64,000 bases of DNA, from the NCBI GenBank assembly GCA_030427485.1, contig JAUICG010000002.1, forward strand, positions 186,001 to 250,000. The letters run 5' to 3'. Position 1 is the stretch's first letter; the number at the start of each line of letters is the position of its first letter. This document shows, one piece after another, positions 7,526 through 16,593 of the stretch. The notes below the pieces were generated by a model. It had not been told where the DNA came from and did no database searches. It saw nothing but the letters and a program-made list of their open reading frames with translations. This DNA comes from Gammaproteobacteria bacterium. GTDB lineage: Bacteria; Pseudomonadota; Gammaproteobacteria; Pseudomonadales; Halieaceae. The position numbers were made by a program, and so were the translations under genes.

Positions 7526-9121
7526 TCAGGCTGACATCTTTCGCAACTGGCTGCGCAAGCTGTTGAGCGACACGCGCAACTGGCGTGCGACGCTGGCGAC
7601 ATCACCGGCATGTTCCGACATCAGCCGCTGCAGTTCCTGTGGTGATACCTCGCTGGCCAGGCAATAGTGCGGAGATGCTTCAATGCGGCGATAAACGGCC
7701 GCCCGCGAAACACCGAGTTGCTGCGCCACTCGTGGAACCTCGCAGTCATTGGCGCGCATAGCCCGGTCGAAAGTGTCGTCATCGACGTCCTGCATTCTAC
7801 GCCGGCGCACACGCCCGGAGAATGTGGACGGAGAGTTGGGGCCCATCATTGCCGACCGCAGTGTCTCGTTCAACACCGGCCTGTGGTCACTGGCCATGAC
7901 TACCTGGCGGGCAAAATTGGCCAGTTCGCGCACATTACCCGGCCACTGGTAAGAGAGAAAGGCGTAATACAGGATGGCCCAGGCGGCGATATCCGGCGCG
8001 GGGCTATCGGGATCCGGCAGGATACCGGAACGCCCCGCCTCGACAGCGCTGTCCTGAAGAAAATACAGCAGCAACTCGCCGATATCTTCCGGGTGCTCAC
8101 GCAGCGGCGGCAGCAGAATTTCACAGGCTCCCAGGCGATGGCGCAGGGCCGCCTTGAAGTCGCTGTCCTGATTGTCCAGGGCCGCATCCGTCGCGGAGAT
8201 CACGCGCACATCGACACGACGGATCGACCCGCCCACCGCCTGGATCTCCCTTTCCTGCAACGCTCGCAACAATTGCGGTTGTACCTCCACCGAGGCATCA
8301 CCGATCTCGTCCAGAAACAGGGTACCGCCCTGTGCCTGTTCAAAATAGCCCGGAACTGCCTGGTTGGCGCCGGTATAGGCGCCGCGCGCGCTACCAAACA
8401 GGGCTGCGGCCGCCAACTCGTTGGGGATGGCTGCCATATTGACGCTCACCATGGGCCCCACTGCCCGGCGACTGGCGCGGTGAATAGCCGTGGCGACCAG
8501 TTCCTTGCCGGTTCCTGTCTCGCCTCGCACCAGCACATCCAGGTCGCTCTCTCCGGCGCGGGCGACCTGGTCGCGGATATCGGCCATGCAGGCACTGCTG
8601 CCGCGCAGGAGGCTGTCTGCCGCCGCGCAGTCTGCAGCGAATGGCGCATCACTGGGCCCGACCCGCAGCAGCAGGACAATACTGTGGCCCAGCAGTAGAG
8701 GAAGGCCAGCGCGCAACTGCTCCCACTCGAGTTCCACGCTGTCGTACAGTTCTGCGGAACCAATGCGACACCGGCTTGAAGCCTCAAAACGTCGAATCAC
8801 CAGGCGCCTGCCCTGCAACGTGAACTGCAATGCCCGCCGGCTGATATAGGGGTCGTCCAGCGGGAAGGGATTATCGCCATCCGGACGATCGAAATCAGGG
8901 CTGCGTCGACCCAGCACCCACGGCGCGTTTCCCGTTTGTTGAGGCACTACCGCGCGCTGCCCGATGCGCGAACGATCCGGATGGAAAATAATCGTCAGTA
9001 CGAGTTCCTGCCCACCATATTTGTTTGCCATGGAGGCAATGATCGAGGGCAGGGTGACCTCGGAGTCGTTCGGCATCCGCATATTCTTATTCCCAGCGCG
9101 TTCACGTCGAGTTATCGGCAT
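7526..9121 (-). CDS. Sigma-54 activator with FHA-like domain and tandem HTH
   Basis: Bacterial enhancer-binding protein, up to 531 residues. Instead of a receiver domain the N-terminus (~30-155) looks FHA-like: V-L-G-R-R, then Y-I-S-R-R-A-L-Q-F and a run of beta strands. The AAA+ domain has Walker A G-E-T-G-T-G-K-E, a G-A-Y-T-G-A sigma-54 contact loop (Tyr for the usual Phe) and Walker B G-T-L-F-L-D-E-I-G. The C-terminus carries two similar Fis-type HTH units (V-P-R-V-A-Q-Q-L-G-V-S and V-A-S-V-A-R-Q-L-R-V-S). It is cotranscribed with the downstream Ser/Thr kinase. The start is uncertain: in-frame ATGs also occur at 9082, 9076 and 9031, none with a clearly better ribosome site. Confidence 0.85.
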   Translation of the reverse strand: MPITRRERAGNKNMRMPNDSEVTLPSIIASMANKYGGQELVLTIIFHPDRSRIGQRAVVPQQTGNAPWVLGRRSPDFDRPDGDNPFPLDDPYISRRALQFTLQGRRLVIRRFEASSRCRIGSAELYDSVELEWEQLRAGLPLLLGHSIVLLLRVGPSDAPFAADCAAADSLLRGSSACMADIRDQVARAGESDLDVLVRGETGTGKELVATAIHRASRRAVGPMVSVNMAAIPNELAAAALFGSARGAYTGANQAVPGYFEQAQGGTLFLDEIGDASVEVQPQLLRALQEREIQAVGGSIRRVDVRVISATDAALDNQDSDFKAALRHRLGACEILLPPLREHPEDIGELLLYFLQDSAVEAGRSGILPDPDSPAPDIAAWAILYYAFLSYQWPGNVRELANFARQVVMASDHRPVLNETLRSAMMGPNSPSTFSGRVRRRRMQDVDDDTFDRAMRANDCEVPRVAQQLGVSRAAVYRRIEASPHYCLASEVSPQELQRLMSEHAGDVASVARQLRVSLNSLRSQLRKMSA

Positions 9122-9188
9122 TTACCGTAAGCTTAGCAGTTCGTGAAAATACTGCCGCCAACAGACGACGCGGAATGCCTCTGCCGGA

Positions 9189-9740
9189 TTATTCCCGCAA
9201 CGCCTGGCGATAGCGTTGCCAGTCAAAGGCTGGCCCCGGATCGGTTTTCCTCCCGGGAGCGATATCACTGTGGCCGACGATGTTCTCTGTCGACATCTGC
9301 GGATAGTGCGCTACAAGCAGCCTGGTGACAGCGGACAAGGCCGCATACTGTGCATCGGTGTAAGGATCATCATCGGCGCCCTCCAGTTCGATGCCGACGC
9401 TGAAATCGTTACAGTTGCTGCGGCCAGCGAAGCAGGATTCCCCCGCATGCCAGGCGCGGTCGCCAAAATTGACGAACTGCACCACCTCGCCGTCGCGCCG
9501 GACCAGCAGGTGCGCGGATACCTCGACGCCGCGAATCTCGTCGAAATACGGGTGTTCATCCCAATCCAGGCGATTGGTAAAGAACCGCTCGATGCAATCA
9601 CCGCCATAACAGCGTGGTGGCAGCGAGATATTGTGCACAACCAGCAACTCCACCGCACCCGACCCGGGTCGCGGCCCGAAGTTTGGCGAGGGCGCCCTGC
9701 GCGCGCCCTGCAGCCAACCCTGCTCTATGCTGTATCTCAT
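9189..9740 (-). CDS. ampD: 1,6-anhydro-N-acetylmuramyl-L-alanine amidase AmpD
   Basis: AmpD cleaves the lactyl-amide between anhydroMurNAc and L-Ala in muropeptides recycled to the cytoplasm, and thereby keeps AmpC induction low. The 183-residue protein has the amidase_2 core: L-L-V-V-H-N-I-S (first zinc His ~residue 35), W-H-A-G-E-S near 100, S-V-G-I-E-L-E-G near 115, and I-V-G-H-S-D-I-A-P-G-R-K-T-D-P-G-P with the second zinc His and Asp near 155-165. There is no signal peptide, which fits cytoplasmic AmpD rather than secreted AmiD. It is divergent from nadC, the arrangement found in Pseudomonas. Confidence 0.93.
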   Translation of the reverse strand: MRYSIEQGWLQGARRAPSPNFGPRPGSGAVELLVVHNISLPPRCYGGDCIERFFTNRLDWDEHPYFDEIRGVEVSAHLLVRRDGEVVQFVNFGDRAWHAGESCFAGRSNCNDFSVGIELEGADDDPYTDAQYAALSAVTRLLVAHYPQMSTENIVGHSDIAPGRKTDPGPAFDWQRYRQALRE

Positions 9741-9930
9741 ACCTGCTGCTTTCCCGAACCAATGCCGTCGTGCAATTCCAGCCGCACCAGTCTACCTGCC
9801 GCAAATTTGCAGGTCACGCGGATTGCACGACGGGTAGTGGCCCAGTACTGGCTGGCGCCACCGGGATTAACAGTGCCCGCGGCAAACTGCTACAATCGCG
9901 GCACGTTTTTTCCCTGCAAACCTATCCCTT

Positions 9931-10785
9931 ATGCCTCAGCCCAATCCGGAAGCCCCAGCCCCCGACTCGCGTGTCGTACGACGCGATGTCCGTGCAGCCC
10001 TCGAGGAGGATATCGGGAGTGGCGACATCACCGCCGCCCTGATCGACCCCGGTGCGCGCGCAACGGGATACGTGATCACCCGGGAAAATGGCGTCCTGTG
10101 CGGACAGCCATGGGTGGATGCGGTATTCGCCGAACTCGACGCCACCGTGCGTATCGACTGGCGGCATCGCGATGGAGACCTGATCGGCGCGGGCGACACC
10201 CTGTTCTCCTTTCAAGGGCCCGCGCGCAGTCTGCTGACCGGCGAACGCTGCGCGCTGAATTTTCTGCAACTACTATCGGGCACCGCCACAACCTGCCGGC
10301 GCTACGCCGACCTGGTAGCCGGTACCGGGGTGCGCCTGCTGGACACCCGCAAGACCATCCCCGGGCTGCGCATCGCACAGAAGTACGCTGTGCGCACCGG
10401 CGGCTGCCACAATCATCGCATCGGCCTGTACGACGCCTACCTGATCAAGGAAAATCATATTGCAGCGTGCGGCGGCATCAGAGCCGCGGTGGAGACCGCG
10501 CGCAAGAACGCCCCGGGAAAGCCGGTGGAAGTGGAGGTGGAAAGCCTTGCCGAACTGGAGGAAGCGCTTGCGGCCGCCTGCGACCGCATCATGCTGGACA
10601 ATTTTTCACTGGAGCAAACCGCAAACGCAGTAGCACTCGCGGGCGGGCGTGTCGAGTTGGAAGCCTCGGGCAATGTCACTGAAGACACCCTGCCGGCGAT
10701 TGCGCAAACCGGGGTGGATTTCATCTCGATCGGCGCACTGACCAAGGACTGCAGGGCGCTGGACCTGTCGATGCGCTTGCAGTAA
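9931..10785 (+). CDS. nadC: Nicotinate-nucleotide pyrophosphorylase (carboxylating)
   Basis: NadC converts quinolinate and PRPP to nicotinate mononucleotide, CO2 and PPi in de novo NAD synthesis. The 284-residue protein has D-I-G-S-G-D-I-T near residue 28, the R-N-F-L-Q-type segment ([13 protein letters not shown]) near 110, [11 protein letters not shown] near 135, the quinolinate-binding [12 protein letters not shown] near 155, and E-V-E-V-E-S plus I-M-L-D-N-F in the C-terminal barrel. S-I-G-A-L-T-K near the end is also family-typical. Length and motifs are complete. Confidence 0.95.
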   Translation: MPQPNPEAPAPDSRVVRRDVRAALEEDIGSGDITAALIDPGARATGYVITRENGVLCGQPWVDAVFAELDATVRIDWRHRDGDLIGAGDTLFSFQGPARSLLTGERCALNFLQLLSGTATTCRRYADLVAGTGVRLLDTRKTIPGLRIAQKYAVRTGGCHNHRIGLYDAYLIKENHIAACGGIRAAVETARKNAPGKPVEVEVESLAELEEALAAACDRIMLDNFSLEQTANAVALAGGRVELEASGNVTEDTLPAIAQTGVDFISIGALTKDCRALDLSMRLQ

Positions 10786-10829
10786 GCGCTCCCTGAATGC
10801 GCGGCATACCCGCTGGCCGGCGCTGCGGG

Positions 10830-11309
10830 TCAGGGCAGCGGACGCTTGCTGACGATGACACCATTATTATCGGCATAGGCATAGTCACCGGGCGCGACCG
10901 TCACGCCGCCAATCTGAATGGCGATATCGCGCTGCCCCACACCCAGTTTCTCGGTCTTGATTGGACAGCTTCCCAGCGCCTGCACGCCGAGTGACGTGCC
11001 GCCGATTTCATCCACATCACGAATGACGCCGTTGATGATCAGGCCCGCCCAGCCGTTCGCCGCGGCCTCTTCCGCCAGCATATCGCCGAGTAACGCGCGC
11101 CGTCGTGAACCGCCGCCGTCAACAACGATCACGCGACCGTGACCCTCTTCACCGACGCACTGTTTGACCAGCGAGTTGTCCTCATGGCATTTGATGGTGA
11201 CCACCTGGCCGCCAAACTGCCGGATGCCGCCATAGTTGATCCAGGGAAGTGCGAGCACAGCCACTTCAGGCGCGGCATCGGACAGGTCGGGCGTGGATAT
11301 CGTACTCAT
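10830..11309 (-). CDS. rraA: RraA-family protein (RNase E regulator / HMG aldolase type)
   Basis: With the ATG at 11309, preceded by TTGGAG, the protein is 159 residues, close to E. coli RraA. It carries [14 protein letters not shown] near 75-88 and [10 protein letters not shown] near 100-110, where Arg and Asp form the metal/substrate site of the class II aldolase-like relatives. RraA binds RNase E and dampens its activity; close homologues are HMG/CHA aldolases or oxaloacetate decarboxylases. The length and D-L-S-D-A-x-P opening favour RraA, but sequence alone does not settle it. It converges on nadC (45 bp apart) and diverges from the LysR gene. Confidence 0.82.
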   Translation of the reverse strand: MSTISTPDLSDAAPEVAVLALPWINYGGIRQFGGQVVTIKCHEDNSLVKQCVGEEGHGRVIVVDGGGSRRRALLGDMLAEEAAANGWAGLIINGVIRDVDEIGGTSLGVQALGSCPIKTEKLGVGQRDIAIQIGGVTVAPGDYAYADNNGVIVSKRPLP

Positions 11310-11503
11310 AACAACTCCAAATAATCGGTGAAGGCGCATTATACGGCAGTGCCGCCACATAACGGACTACAGGGCCGTCATCCACCGGCCAGTCGGGTAC
11401 CGGGTGGCTTCCGGCGCTATTGGCAAGCGCGGCAATGTGAGTATAATTCGCCAAGCCGATAGAGCATGATAATGACATTCATATAGTGAATGTGGAGCGA
11501 GCT

Positions 11504-12460
11504 GTGAAAGTCAACCGAATCGATCTCAACCTGCTGGTCTATCTCGACGCGCTGCTGCGTGAGCGCAACGTCACGCAGGCCGCCAACCAGTTGAACCTGT
11601 CACAGCCTGCCATGAGCAACGGCCTGCGACGTTTGCGCGAATTGTTCAACGACCCGTTGCTGGTGCGCACCAGCGAGGGCATGACCCCCACTGAGCGCGC
11701 CCTGGAACTGGAACCCATGGTGCGCGAGGTGCTGGCAAAAATCGACCAGGCCGTGCAACCGCGCGGCGATTTCGAACCCGCCGAAGCGCACCGGGTCTTC
11801 CGCATCATGGCCAGTGATTACGCCGAGTCCACGCTGCTGCCCAGCGTGCTGGGAAAACTGCGCACCCAGGCGCCCGGATTGACGCTGGATATCATGACGC
11901 CATCGGATGTCAGCTTCCTCGACGTGGAACGCGGTAAGGTCGATATGGTGATCAACCGCTTTGACTCCATGCCGCAGTCCTTTCACCAGATTCACCTGTG
12001 GAATGACAGTTTCACCTGTGTGCTCAGCCCCAACAATCCGCTATTGAAAGATTTCACGCTCGAGAATTACCTGACGGCTAACCACGTCTGGGTCAGCAAG
12101 ACCGGCATGGGGGTGGGCGTGGGTGTCGACCCGGGAGACGTGCAAAGGCTGGGCTGGGTGGATCTCGCACTGAACAAGCTCGGCAAGAAACGCCAGATCC
12201 GGGTATTTACGCGGCACTACCAGGCGGCGATGACACTGGCTGAGCAAAACGACCTGATTGTGACACTACCGACGCGAGCAGCGCGGCTGAAGCTGGACAA
12301 CCCGAGGGTAGTACTGCGCCCGCCGCCACTGGACATTCCGCCACTGGAACTGAAAATGGCCTGGAGCCCGTTACTCCAGCACAACCCCGGCAACAAGTGG
12401 CTGCGCAAGCTGATCGCCGATACAGCCAGGGAACTCGATGGACTGGAAGCCACCCCATAG
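11504..12460 (+). CDS. LysR-family transcriptional regulator
   Basis: About 318 residues. The N-terminal winged HTH reads D-L-N-L-L-V-Y-L-D-A-L-L...V-T-Q-A-A-N-Q-L-N-L-S-Q-P-A-M-S, followed by the L-R-E-L-F-N-D-P-L-L-V-R linker entry typical of the NodD/NahR/LeuO-like branch. The co-inducer-binding domain spans ~95-300. I choose the GTG at 11504 because GGAG sits six bases ahead of it and the protein then begins just before the HTH; a GTG at 11486 would add six residues. It lies 131 bp upstream of malate synthase G on the same strand, so control of glyoxylate metabolism is possible but not shown. Confidence 0.88.
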   Translation: MKVNRIDLNLLVYLDALLRERNVTQAANQLNLSQPAMSNGLRRLRELFNDPLLVRTSEGMTPTERALELEPMVREVLAKIDQAVQPRGDFEPAEAHRVFRIMASDYAESTLLPSVLGKLRTQAPGLTLDIMTPSDVSFLDVERGKVDMVINRFDSMPQSFHQIHLWNDSFTCVLSPNNPLLKDFTLENYLTANHVWVSKTGMGVGVGVDPGDVQRLGWVDLALNKLGKKRQIRVFTRHYQAAMTLAEQNDLIVTLPTRAARLKLDNPRVVLRPPPLDIPPLELKMAWSPLLQHNPGNKWLRKLIADTARELDGLEATP

Positions 12461-12591
12461 AAGCCTGCCGGCATTCACGGTCTTAATGCCGGTGATACAA
12501 GTGATTGATTCGCTTATTGCCGGCCCGACACCTAGAATCATGCCTGTGCCACGGGCTTGCCCGCACTTCTCGTCAAACATGAGGTTTCACA

Positions 12592-14772
12592 ATGACTGAT
12601 CGCATCCAACAGGGTGGTTTGCAAGTTGCGCCCGCTCTGCACCGTCTTCTGGAGGAGGACATCGCTCCAGGTACCGGTATTGCCGCCGAAAAATTCTGGC
12701 TGGGACTGGAGTCACTGGTGAATGCGCTGGGTCCACGCAACCGGGAGTTATTGCAACAACGGGATCAACTGCAGGCCCGTATCGACGCATGGCACATCCA
12801 GAATCCAGGCCCCGATTACGATCGCGCCGCCTACAAGGCATTTCTTGAGGACATCGGCTACCTCCTTCCCGAGGGCGCGGACTTCGAGATCACCACCACG
12901 AACGTCGACCCGGAAGTGGCTTTACTGGCCGGACCACAACTCGTGGTGCCTGTGATGAACGCACGCTACGCACTCAACGCCGCCAACGCGCGCTGGGGTA
13001 GCCTGTACGACGCACTCTACGGCACTGATGTGATAGCGGAAGACGACGGCGCAGAGCGCGCAGGCGGATACAACCCGGTGCGCGGCGACCGGGTAATAGC
13101 CTATGCCAGGCGCTTCCTCGACAGCCACTGTCCGCTAACTACCGGCAGTCACGCCGACGCTACCGGCTACGCGATTGCAAACGGCGCGCTGCTGGTGACT
13201 CTGGGCGATGGTGCACAAGCGACTTTGCAGGCACCCGAACAACTGCGCGGCTACAGCGGCGATGCGGCAGCACCCGAAAGCGTGCTGCTGCGACACAATG
13301 GCCTGCACATCGAAATCCAGGTCGACCGCGCCAGTCCTATCGGCGCCACCGATGCCGCCGGCGTCAAGGACGTGGTACTGGAAGCCGCACTGACCACCAT
13401 CCAGGATTGTGAGGACTCGGTCGCAGCCGTCGATGCCGAAGACAAGACCATCGCCTATGCCAACTGGCTGGGCCTGATGCGCGGCGACCTCAGTGACAGC
13501 TTTGCCAAGGGCGGTGAAACGGTTACCCGTCGTCTCAACCCGGACCGACATTTTGGCGCACCCGACGGCGGCGAACTGGTCTTGCCCGGACGCAGCCTCA
13601 TGTTCGTGCGCAATGTCGGCCACCTGATGACGACACCGGCAATTCTCGATGCGCAGGGTGCTGAAATACCGGAAGGTATTATGGACGGCATCTTCACGGC
13701 AATGATCGCACTGCACGACCTCAATAAAAACGCCGGCGACAGCCGCAACTCGCGCCAGGGCAGCATCTACATTGTGAAGCCGAAAATGCACGGCCCCGCG
13801 GAGGTCGCGTTTACCTGCGAGCTGTTTGATCGTATCGAGGACATCCTGGGCCTGGCGCGCAATACCTTGAAAGTAGGCATCATGGACGAGGAACGCCGTA
13901 CCACGGTCAACCTGAAAGAGTGCATTCGCGCGGCGAGGGACCGTCTGGTCTTTATCAACACCGGGTTCCTCGATCGCACCGGCGATGAAATACACACCAG
14001 CATGAAAGCCGGTGCGATGACCCCGAAAGGCGCAATGAAGCAGGAGTCCTGGATCAATGCCTACGAGGACTGGAACGTCGACACCGGCCTGCGCTGCGGC
14101 CTGCTCGGCAAAGCGCAGATCGGCAAGGGTATGTGGGCCATGCCGGACCTGATGGCCGACATGATGGAGAACAAGATCGTCCACCCACAAGCTGGCGCCA
14201 GCACCGCCTGGGTGCCCTCGCCCACCGCGGCCACCCTGCACGCCATTCACTATCACCAGGTGAATGTCGCCGAACGCCAGGCGGCCCTGCAGGGGCAGGC
14301 CCGCGCCGCGCTGGACGATATCCTCAGCATACCGCTGAAGGGCGCGGCCGGCCTCAGTGCGGATGACATACAGCGGGAACTCGATAACAACGCGCAGGGC
14401 ATACTCGGCTACGTGGTGCGCTGGATCGACCAGGGAGTCGGTTGCTCCAAGGTGCCGGACATCCACCACGTCGGCCTGATGGAAGATCGCGCGACGTTGC
14501 GCATCTCCAGCCAGCATATCGCCAACTGGTTGCGGCATGGCGTGTGCACCGAGGCGCAGGTGCGCGAGACGCTGCAGCGAATGGCGGCAGTGGTCGACAC
14601 CCAGAATGCGGGTGACCCGGCCTATCGCAATATGGCGCCGGACTTCGACCACAGTATCGCCTTCCAGGCGGCCTGCGACCTCGTGTTCCTCGGAGAGGAG
14701 CAACCCAGCGGTTACACCGAGCCCGTGCTGCACGCGCGGCGCAGGGAGGCCAAGGCGAAGTTCGCCGGCTAA
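12592..14772 (+). CDS. glcB: Malate synthase G
   Basis: Condenses glyoxylate with acetyl-CoA to malate. The 726-residue length matches the monomeric G form, not the ~530-residue A form. Family segments include [21 protein letters not shown] near 125-145, [14 protein letters not shown] near 270, [13 protein letters not shown] near 430 with the catalytic Arg/Glu region, [13 protein letters not shown] near 460, and [16 protein letters not shown] near 540. No isocitrate lyase gene is adjacent, so its partner for acetate growth lies elsewhere. The 131-bp gap upstream has an imperfect GCCGGCATT/AATGCCGGT inverted repeat of unknown role. Confidence 0.96.
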   Translation: MTDRIQQGGLQVAPALHRLLEEDIAPGTGIAAEKFWLGLESLVNALGPRNRELLQQRDQLQARIDAWHIQNPGPDYDRAAYKAFLEDIGYLLPEGADFEITTTNVDPEVALLAGPQLVVPVMNARYALNAANARWGSLYDALYGTDVIAEDDGAERAGGYNPVRGDRVIAYARRFLDSHCPLTTGSHADATGYAIANGALLVTLGDGAQATLQAPEQLRGYSGDAAAPESVLLRHNGLHIEIQVDRASPIGATDAAGVKDVVLEAALTTIQDCEDSVAAVDAEDKTIAYANWLGLMRGDLSDSFAKGGETVTRRLNPDRHFGAPDGGELVLPGRSLMFVRNVGHLMTTPAILDAQGAEIPEGIMDGIFTAMIALHDLNKNAGDSRNSRQGSIYIVKPKMHGPAEVAFTCELFDRIEDILGLARNTLKVGIMDEERRTTVNLKECIRAARDRLVFINTGFLDRTGDEIHTSMKAGAMTPKGAMKQESWINAYEDWNVDTGLRCGLLGKAQIGKGMWAMPDLMADMMENKIVHPQAGASTAWVPSPTAATLHAIHYHQVNVAERQAALQGQARAALDDILSIPLKGAAGLSADDIQRELDNNAQGILGYVVRWIDQGVGCSKVPDIHHVGLMEDRATLRISSQHIANWLRHGVCTEAQVRETLQRMAAVVDTQNAGDPAYRNMAPDFDHSIAFQAACDLVFLGEEQPSGYTEPVLHARRREAKAKFAG

Positions 14773-14786
14773 TCCAGCAGTTCTTT

Positions 14787-14813
14787 AAAAAAAAAGCCCG
14801 GCATATGCCGGGC
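14787..14813 (-). terminator. Rho-independent terminator of pilin gene 1
   Basis: On the minus strand a GCCCGGCATATGCCGGGC hairpin is followed by nine T residues, 32 bp past the pilin stop. It lies between the convergent glcB and pilin genes. On the plus strand there is no T run, so it mainly serves the pilin. Confidence 0.88.
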
Positions 14814-14844
14814 TCGTCGATCGATGACTGCGGTGCGGATTGCA

Positions 14845-15351
14845 CTATCCGCGGCAGTTGGCGGGCAGGTACTTATTGGGCACCGCATAGTCTTTGCCTG
14901 GTCCCCAACCGGGGATGCATTCCCAGGTCATGCTGCCATCGGCATTGGTTGAACCGGACAACTGGAAGAAACTGACGGGATCGCCAAGTTCCGGGTCGCC
15001 CCCCGTCCAGACGGTATCGAACACCTCCGCACCAACGTACACAATACCGTCCGCGGCGACCGGTCCAGACTGTGGGTACATTTCAAGACTGACCATGACA
15101 TTGCCACCGGGGCGGTAAGCGGTATTGATGCCGAACGAGGTAACATCATCCGGATAACCGTTGGCGGCCACGTATTCGGCAATGGTTGTTTTTGCCTCGG
15201 CCAACGCCGCCAGCGGCTCGCTCATTTTGGAACGAACGATATAGTCCTGGTAGGCCGGCAGCGCGATGGCCGCGAGTACGCCAACAATCGCGATCACGAT
15301 CATCAGTTCTATCAGTGTAAAGCCCCGTTGTGATTTGCTGGTTGTATGCAT
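14845..15351 (-). CDS. Type IV major pilin, paralogue 1
   Basis: 168 residues. A short basic leader ([10 protein letters not shown]) precedes the prepilin peptidase site G|F-T-L-I-E-L with Glu5, then the hydrophobic N-terminal helix through [15 protein letters not shown]. Two cysteines near the C-terminus (W-E-C-I-P-G ... P-A-N-C-R-G) should form the D-region disulfide. The first ~60 residues and last ~20 are nearly identical to the pilin at 20586-21089, while the middle differs. A -24/-12 promoter lies ~80 bp upstream. It is the last gene before a strong terminator, downstream of the glycosyltransferase cassette. Confidence 0.93.
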   Translation of the reverse strand: MHTTSKSQRGFTLIELMIVIAIVGVLAAIALPAYQDYIVRSKMSEPLAALAEAKTTIAEYVAANGYPDDVTSFGINTAYRPGGNVMVSLEMYPQSGPVAADGIVYVGAEVFDTVWTGGDPELGDPVSFFQLSGSTNADGSMTWECIPGWGPGKDYAVPNKYLPANCRG

Positions 15352-15432
15352 GTTGAAATCTCTCTTGTAATTGATTGGCCGCCTTCTCGTCCATTGACTG
15401 TTTCGGGAAACGCTTAGGCTAAAACTGGTTTA

Positions 15433-15447
15433 GCAGAAAGCGTGCCA
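15433..15447 (-). promoter_or_regulatory. Sigma-54 (-24/-12) promoter of pilin gene 1
   Basis: The minus strand reads TGGCACGCTTTCTGC: GG at -25/-24 and GC at -13/-12 with the required 11-bp register. Consensus is TGGCAC-N5-TTGC. The inferred transcription start is near 15421, about 70 nt ahead of the pilin ATG. Type IV pilin promoters in Pseudomonas are RpoN/PilR dependent, which supports the assignment. An AT-rich tract lies immediately upstream (15459-15510). Confidence 0.8.
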
Positions 15448-15575
15448 ACACGGGGAAAAATCAGATAAATATTTTTTTCTTTATATATTCAGATACTTAT
15501 AGCGGTGGAAAGCACTCTAAACCGCACCGCGGCGGCGTTTTCCGAAACGGAACACAGCGTTCCCACTGGGCCGAA

Positions 15576-15594
15576 TGTGACAATTTTTGTCACA
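15576..15594. promoter_or_regulatory. Candidate activator site upstream of pilin gene 1
   Basis: Perfect dyad TGTGACA-N5-TGTCACA, beginning 129 bp upstream of the -24/-12 promoter. The same dyad, with one base changed, occurs 130 bp upstream of pilin gene 2. The TGTC half-site is similar to sites reported for PilR. The nine-base gap between TGTGA and TCACA is too long for a CRP/Vfr site (six). Function is inferred. Confidence 0.6.
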
Positions 15595-15675
15595 ATAACG
15601 CGCTTTGCGTTGCCCAGGAAAGTAAGGGAAGTTACGGTCTTCGCGACACCCGCGACAGGCAGGTTGCCGGATTAA

Positions 15676-16593
15676 CTAGCCGGCACGCCGGTCATTGGGA
15701 TTGGAGGTGTCCTTGAACTGCAGATTAGTGAGTTGCTCGGAGAGGAGTCCGATCAGGAACATCACCATACCGGCGAGAATCAGCAGGGTGCTCATGTTGG
15801 TGAACCGCCAACCGGAACTCATCACGGTCAGAAAGTAATTCAGAAAACCCAGTCCGGAGACAATGACCGCAGCGGGAAAATAGATCTTCAACGGGGAATA
15901 CAGTGTGCCCACCTTGAAAATAATGAGCAGGAAGCGAATACCGTCCTTCATCATACTGATGTGGCTTTTACCCAGCCGTTTTGACACCGTGATGGGCACA
16001 AAGCCCACGGAATAACCCGCGCGAAAGAAGGCCATCGTCGAGGTGGTGGGATAACTGAAGCCATTGGGCAACAGGTACAGGAAGCCCAGGAACTTTCTAC
16101 GGTCTGCGCAGCGAAAACCCGACGTCAGGTCATCGATCCTGCGGTTGACCATCCAGCTGGCAAAGCTGTTGTAAAACGTGTTGGCGCTCCAGCGTGCAAC
16201 GCTTGCCTGAGAATCCCTGCCACTGCGCGCGCCGACAACCAGGTCGTAGCCCTCATCGATTTTATTGAGCAGACGCTCGATGTCAGCCGCGCTGTGCTGA
16301 CCGTCTCCGTCCATAAACACCAGGTAATCGCCTTTCGCGGCGCGCGCGCCGGATTTCACCGCAGCGCCGTTGCCCTTTGAATACGGGTGTGTAACCACCC
16401 TGACGCCCGCATCGATGCAGACCTGTTCTGTGGTATCGGTAGAGCCATCGTTCACCACAATAATTTCGGCGTCGGGGTAGTGCTCAATCAACTCGGGCAA
16501 CAGCTTCGCGAGCCCGAGCTCTTCGTTTTTTGCCGGAATTACGATGGATAGTTTCAAGGGTTGGTTCTCCAGGTACCCGACTGTGCAGGTCAT
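15676..16593 (-). CDS. GT2 glycosyltransferase (polyprenyl-phosphate sugar synthase type)
   Basis: 305 residues. The N-terminal GT-A domain has L-S-I-V-I-P-A-K-N-E-E near 16-26, I-V-V-N-D-G-S-T-D near 45 and the metal-binding M-D-G-D-G-Q-H near 95. Two C-terminal membrane helices follow, around 235-260 and 268-290. This is the architecture of DPM1/ArnC/GtrB-like enzymes, which load a sugar from a nucleotide donor onto undecaprenyl phosphate. Its ATG overlaps the preceding stop (TAATG), so it is translationally coupled to the TMTC-like gene upstream. I infer it supplies the lipid-linked sugar for those transferases. The 324-bp gap downstream holds the pilin promoter region. Confidence 0.88.
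   Translation of the reverse strand: MTCTVGYLENQPLKLSIVIPAKNEELGLAKLLPELIEHYPDAEIIVVNDGSTDTTEQVCIDAGVRVVTHPYSKGNGAAVKSGARAAKGDYLVFMDGDGQHSAADIERLLNKIDEGYDLVVGARSGRDSQASVARWSANTFYNSFASWMVNRRIDDLTSGFRCADRRKFLGFLYLLPNGFSYPTTSTMAFFRAGYSVGFVPITVSKRLGKSHISMMKDGIRFLLIIFKVGTLYSPLKIYFPAAVIVSGLGFLNYFLTVMSSGWRFTNMSTLLILAGMVMFLIGLLSEQLTNLQFKDTSNPNDRRAG

Noticed and set aside
9216..10682. 488-codon plus-strand frame over ampD and nadC
   Set aside because: It covers ampD in antisense and nadC in a different frame; both real genes have full motif sets.
13135..14733. 532-codon minus-strand frame inside malate synthase G
   Set aside because: It is an antisense shadow of a well-conserved gene.
15576..15594. 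CRP/Vfr binding site
   Set aside because: TGTGA and TCACA are nine bases apart, not six.
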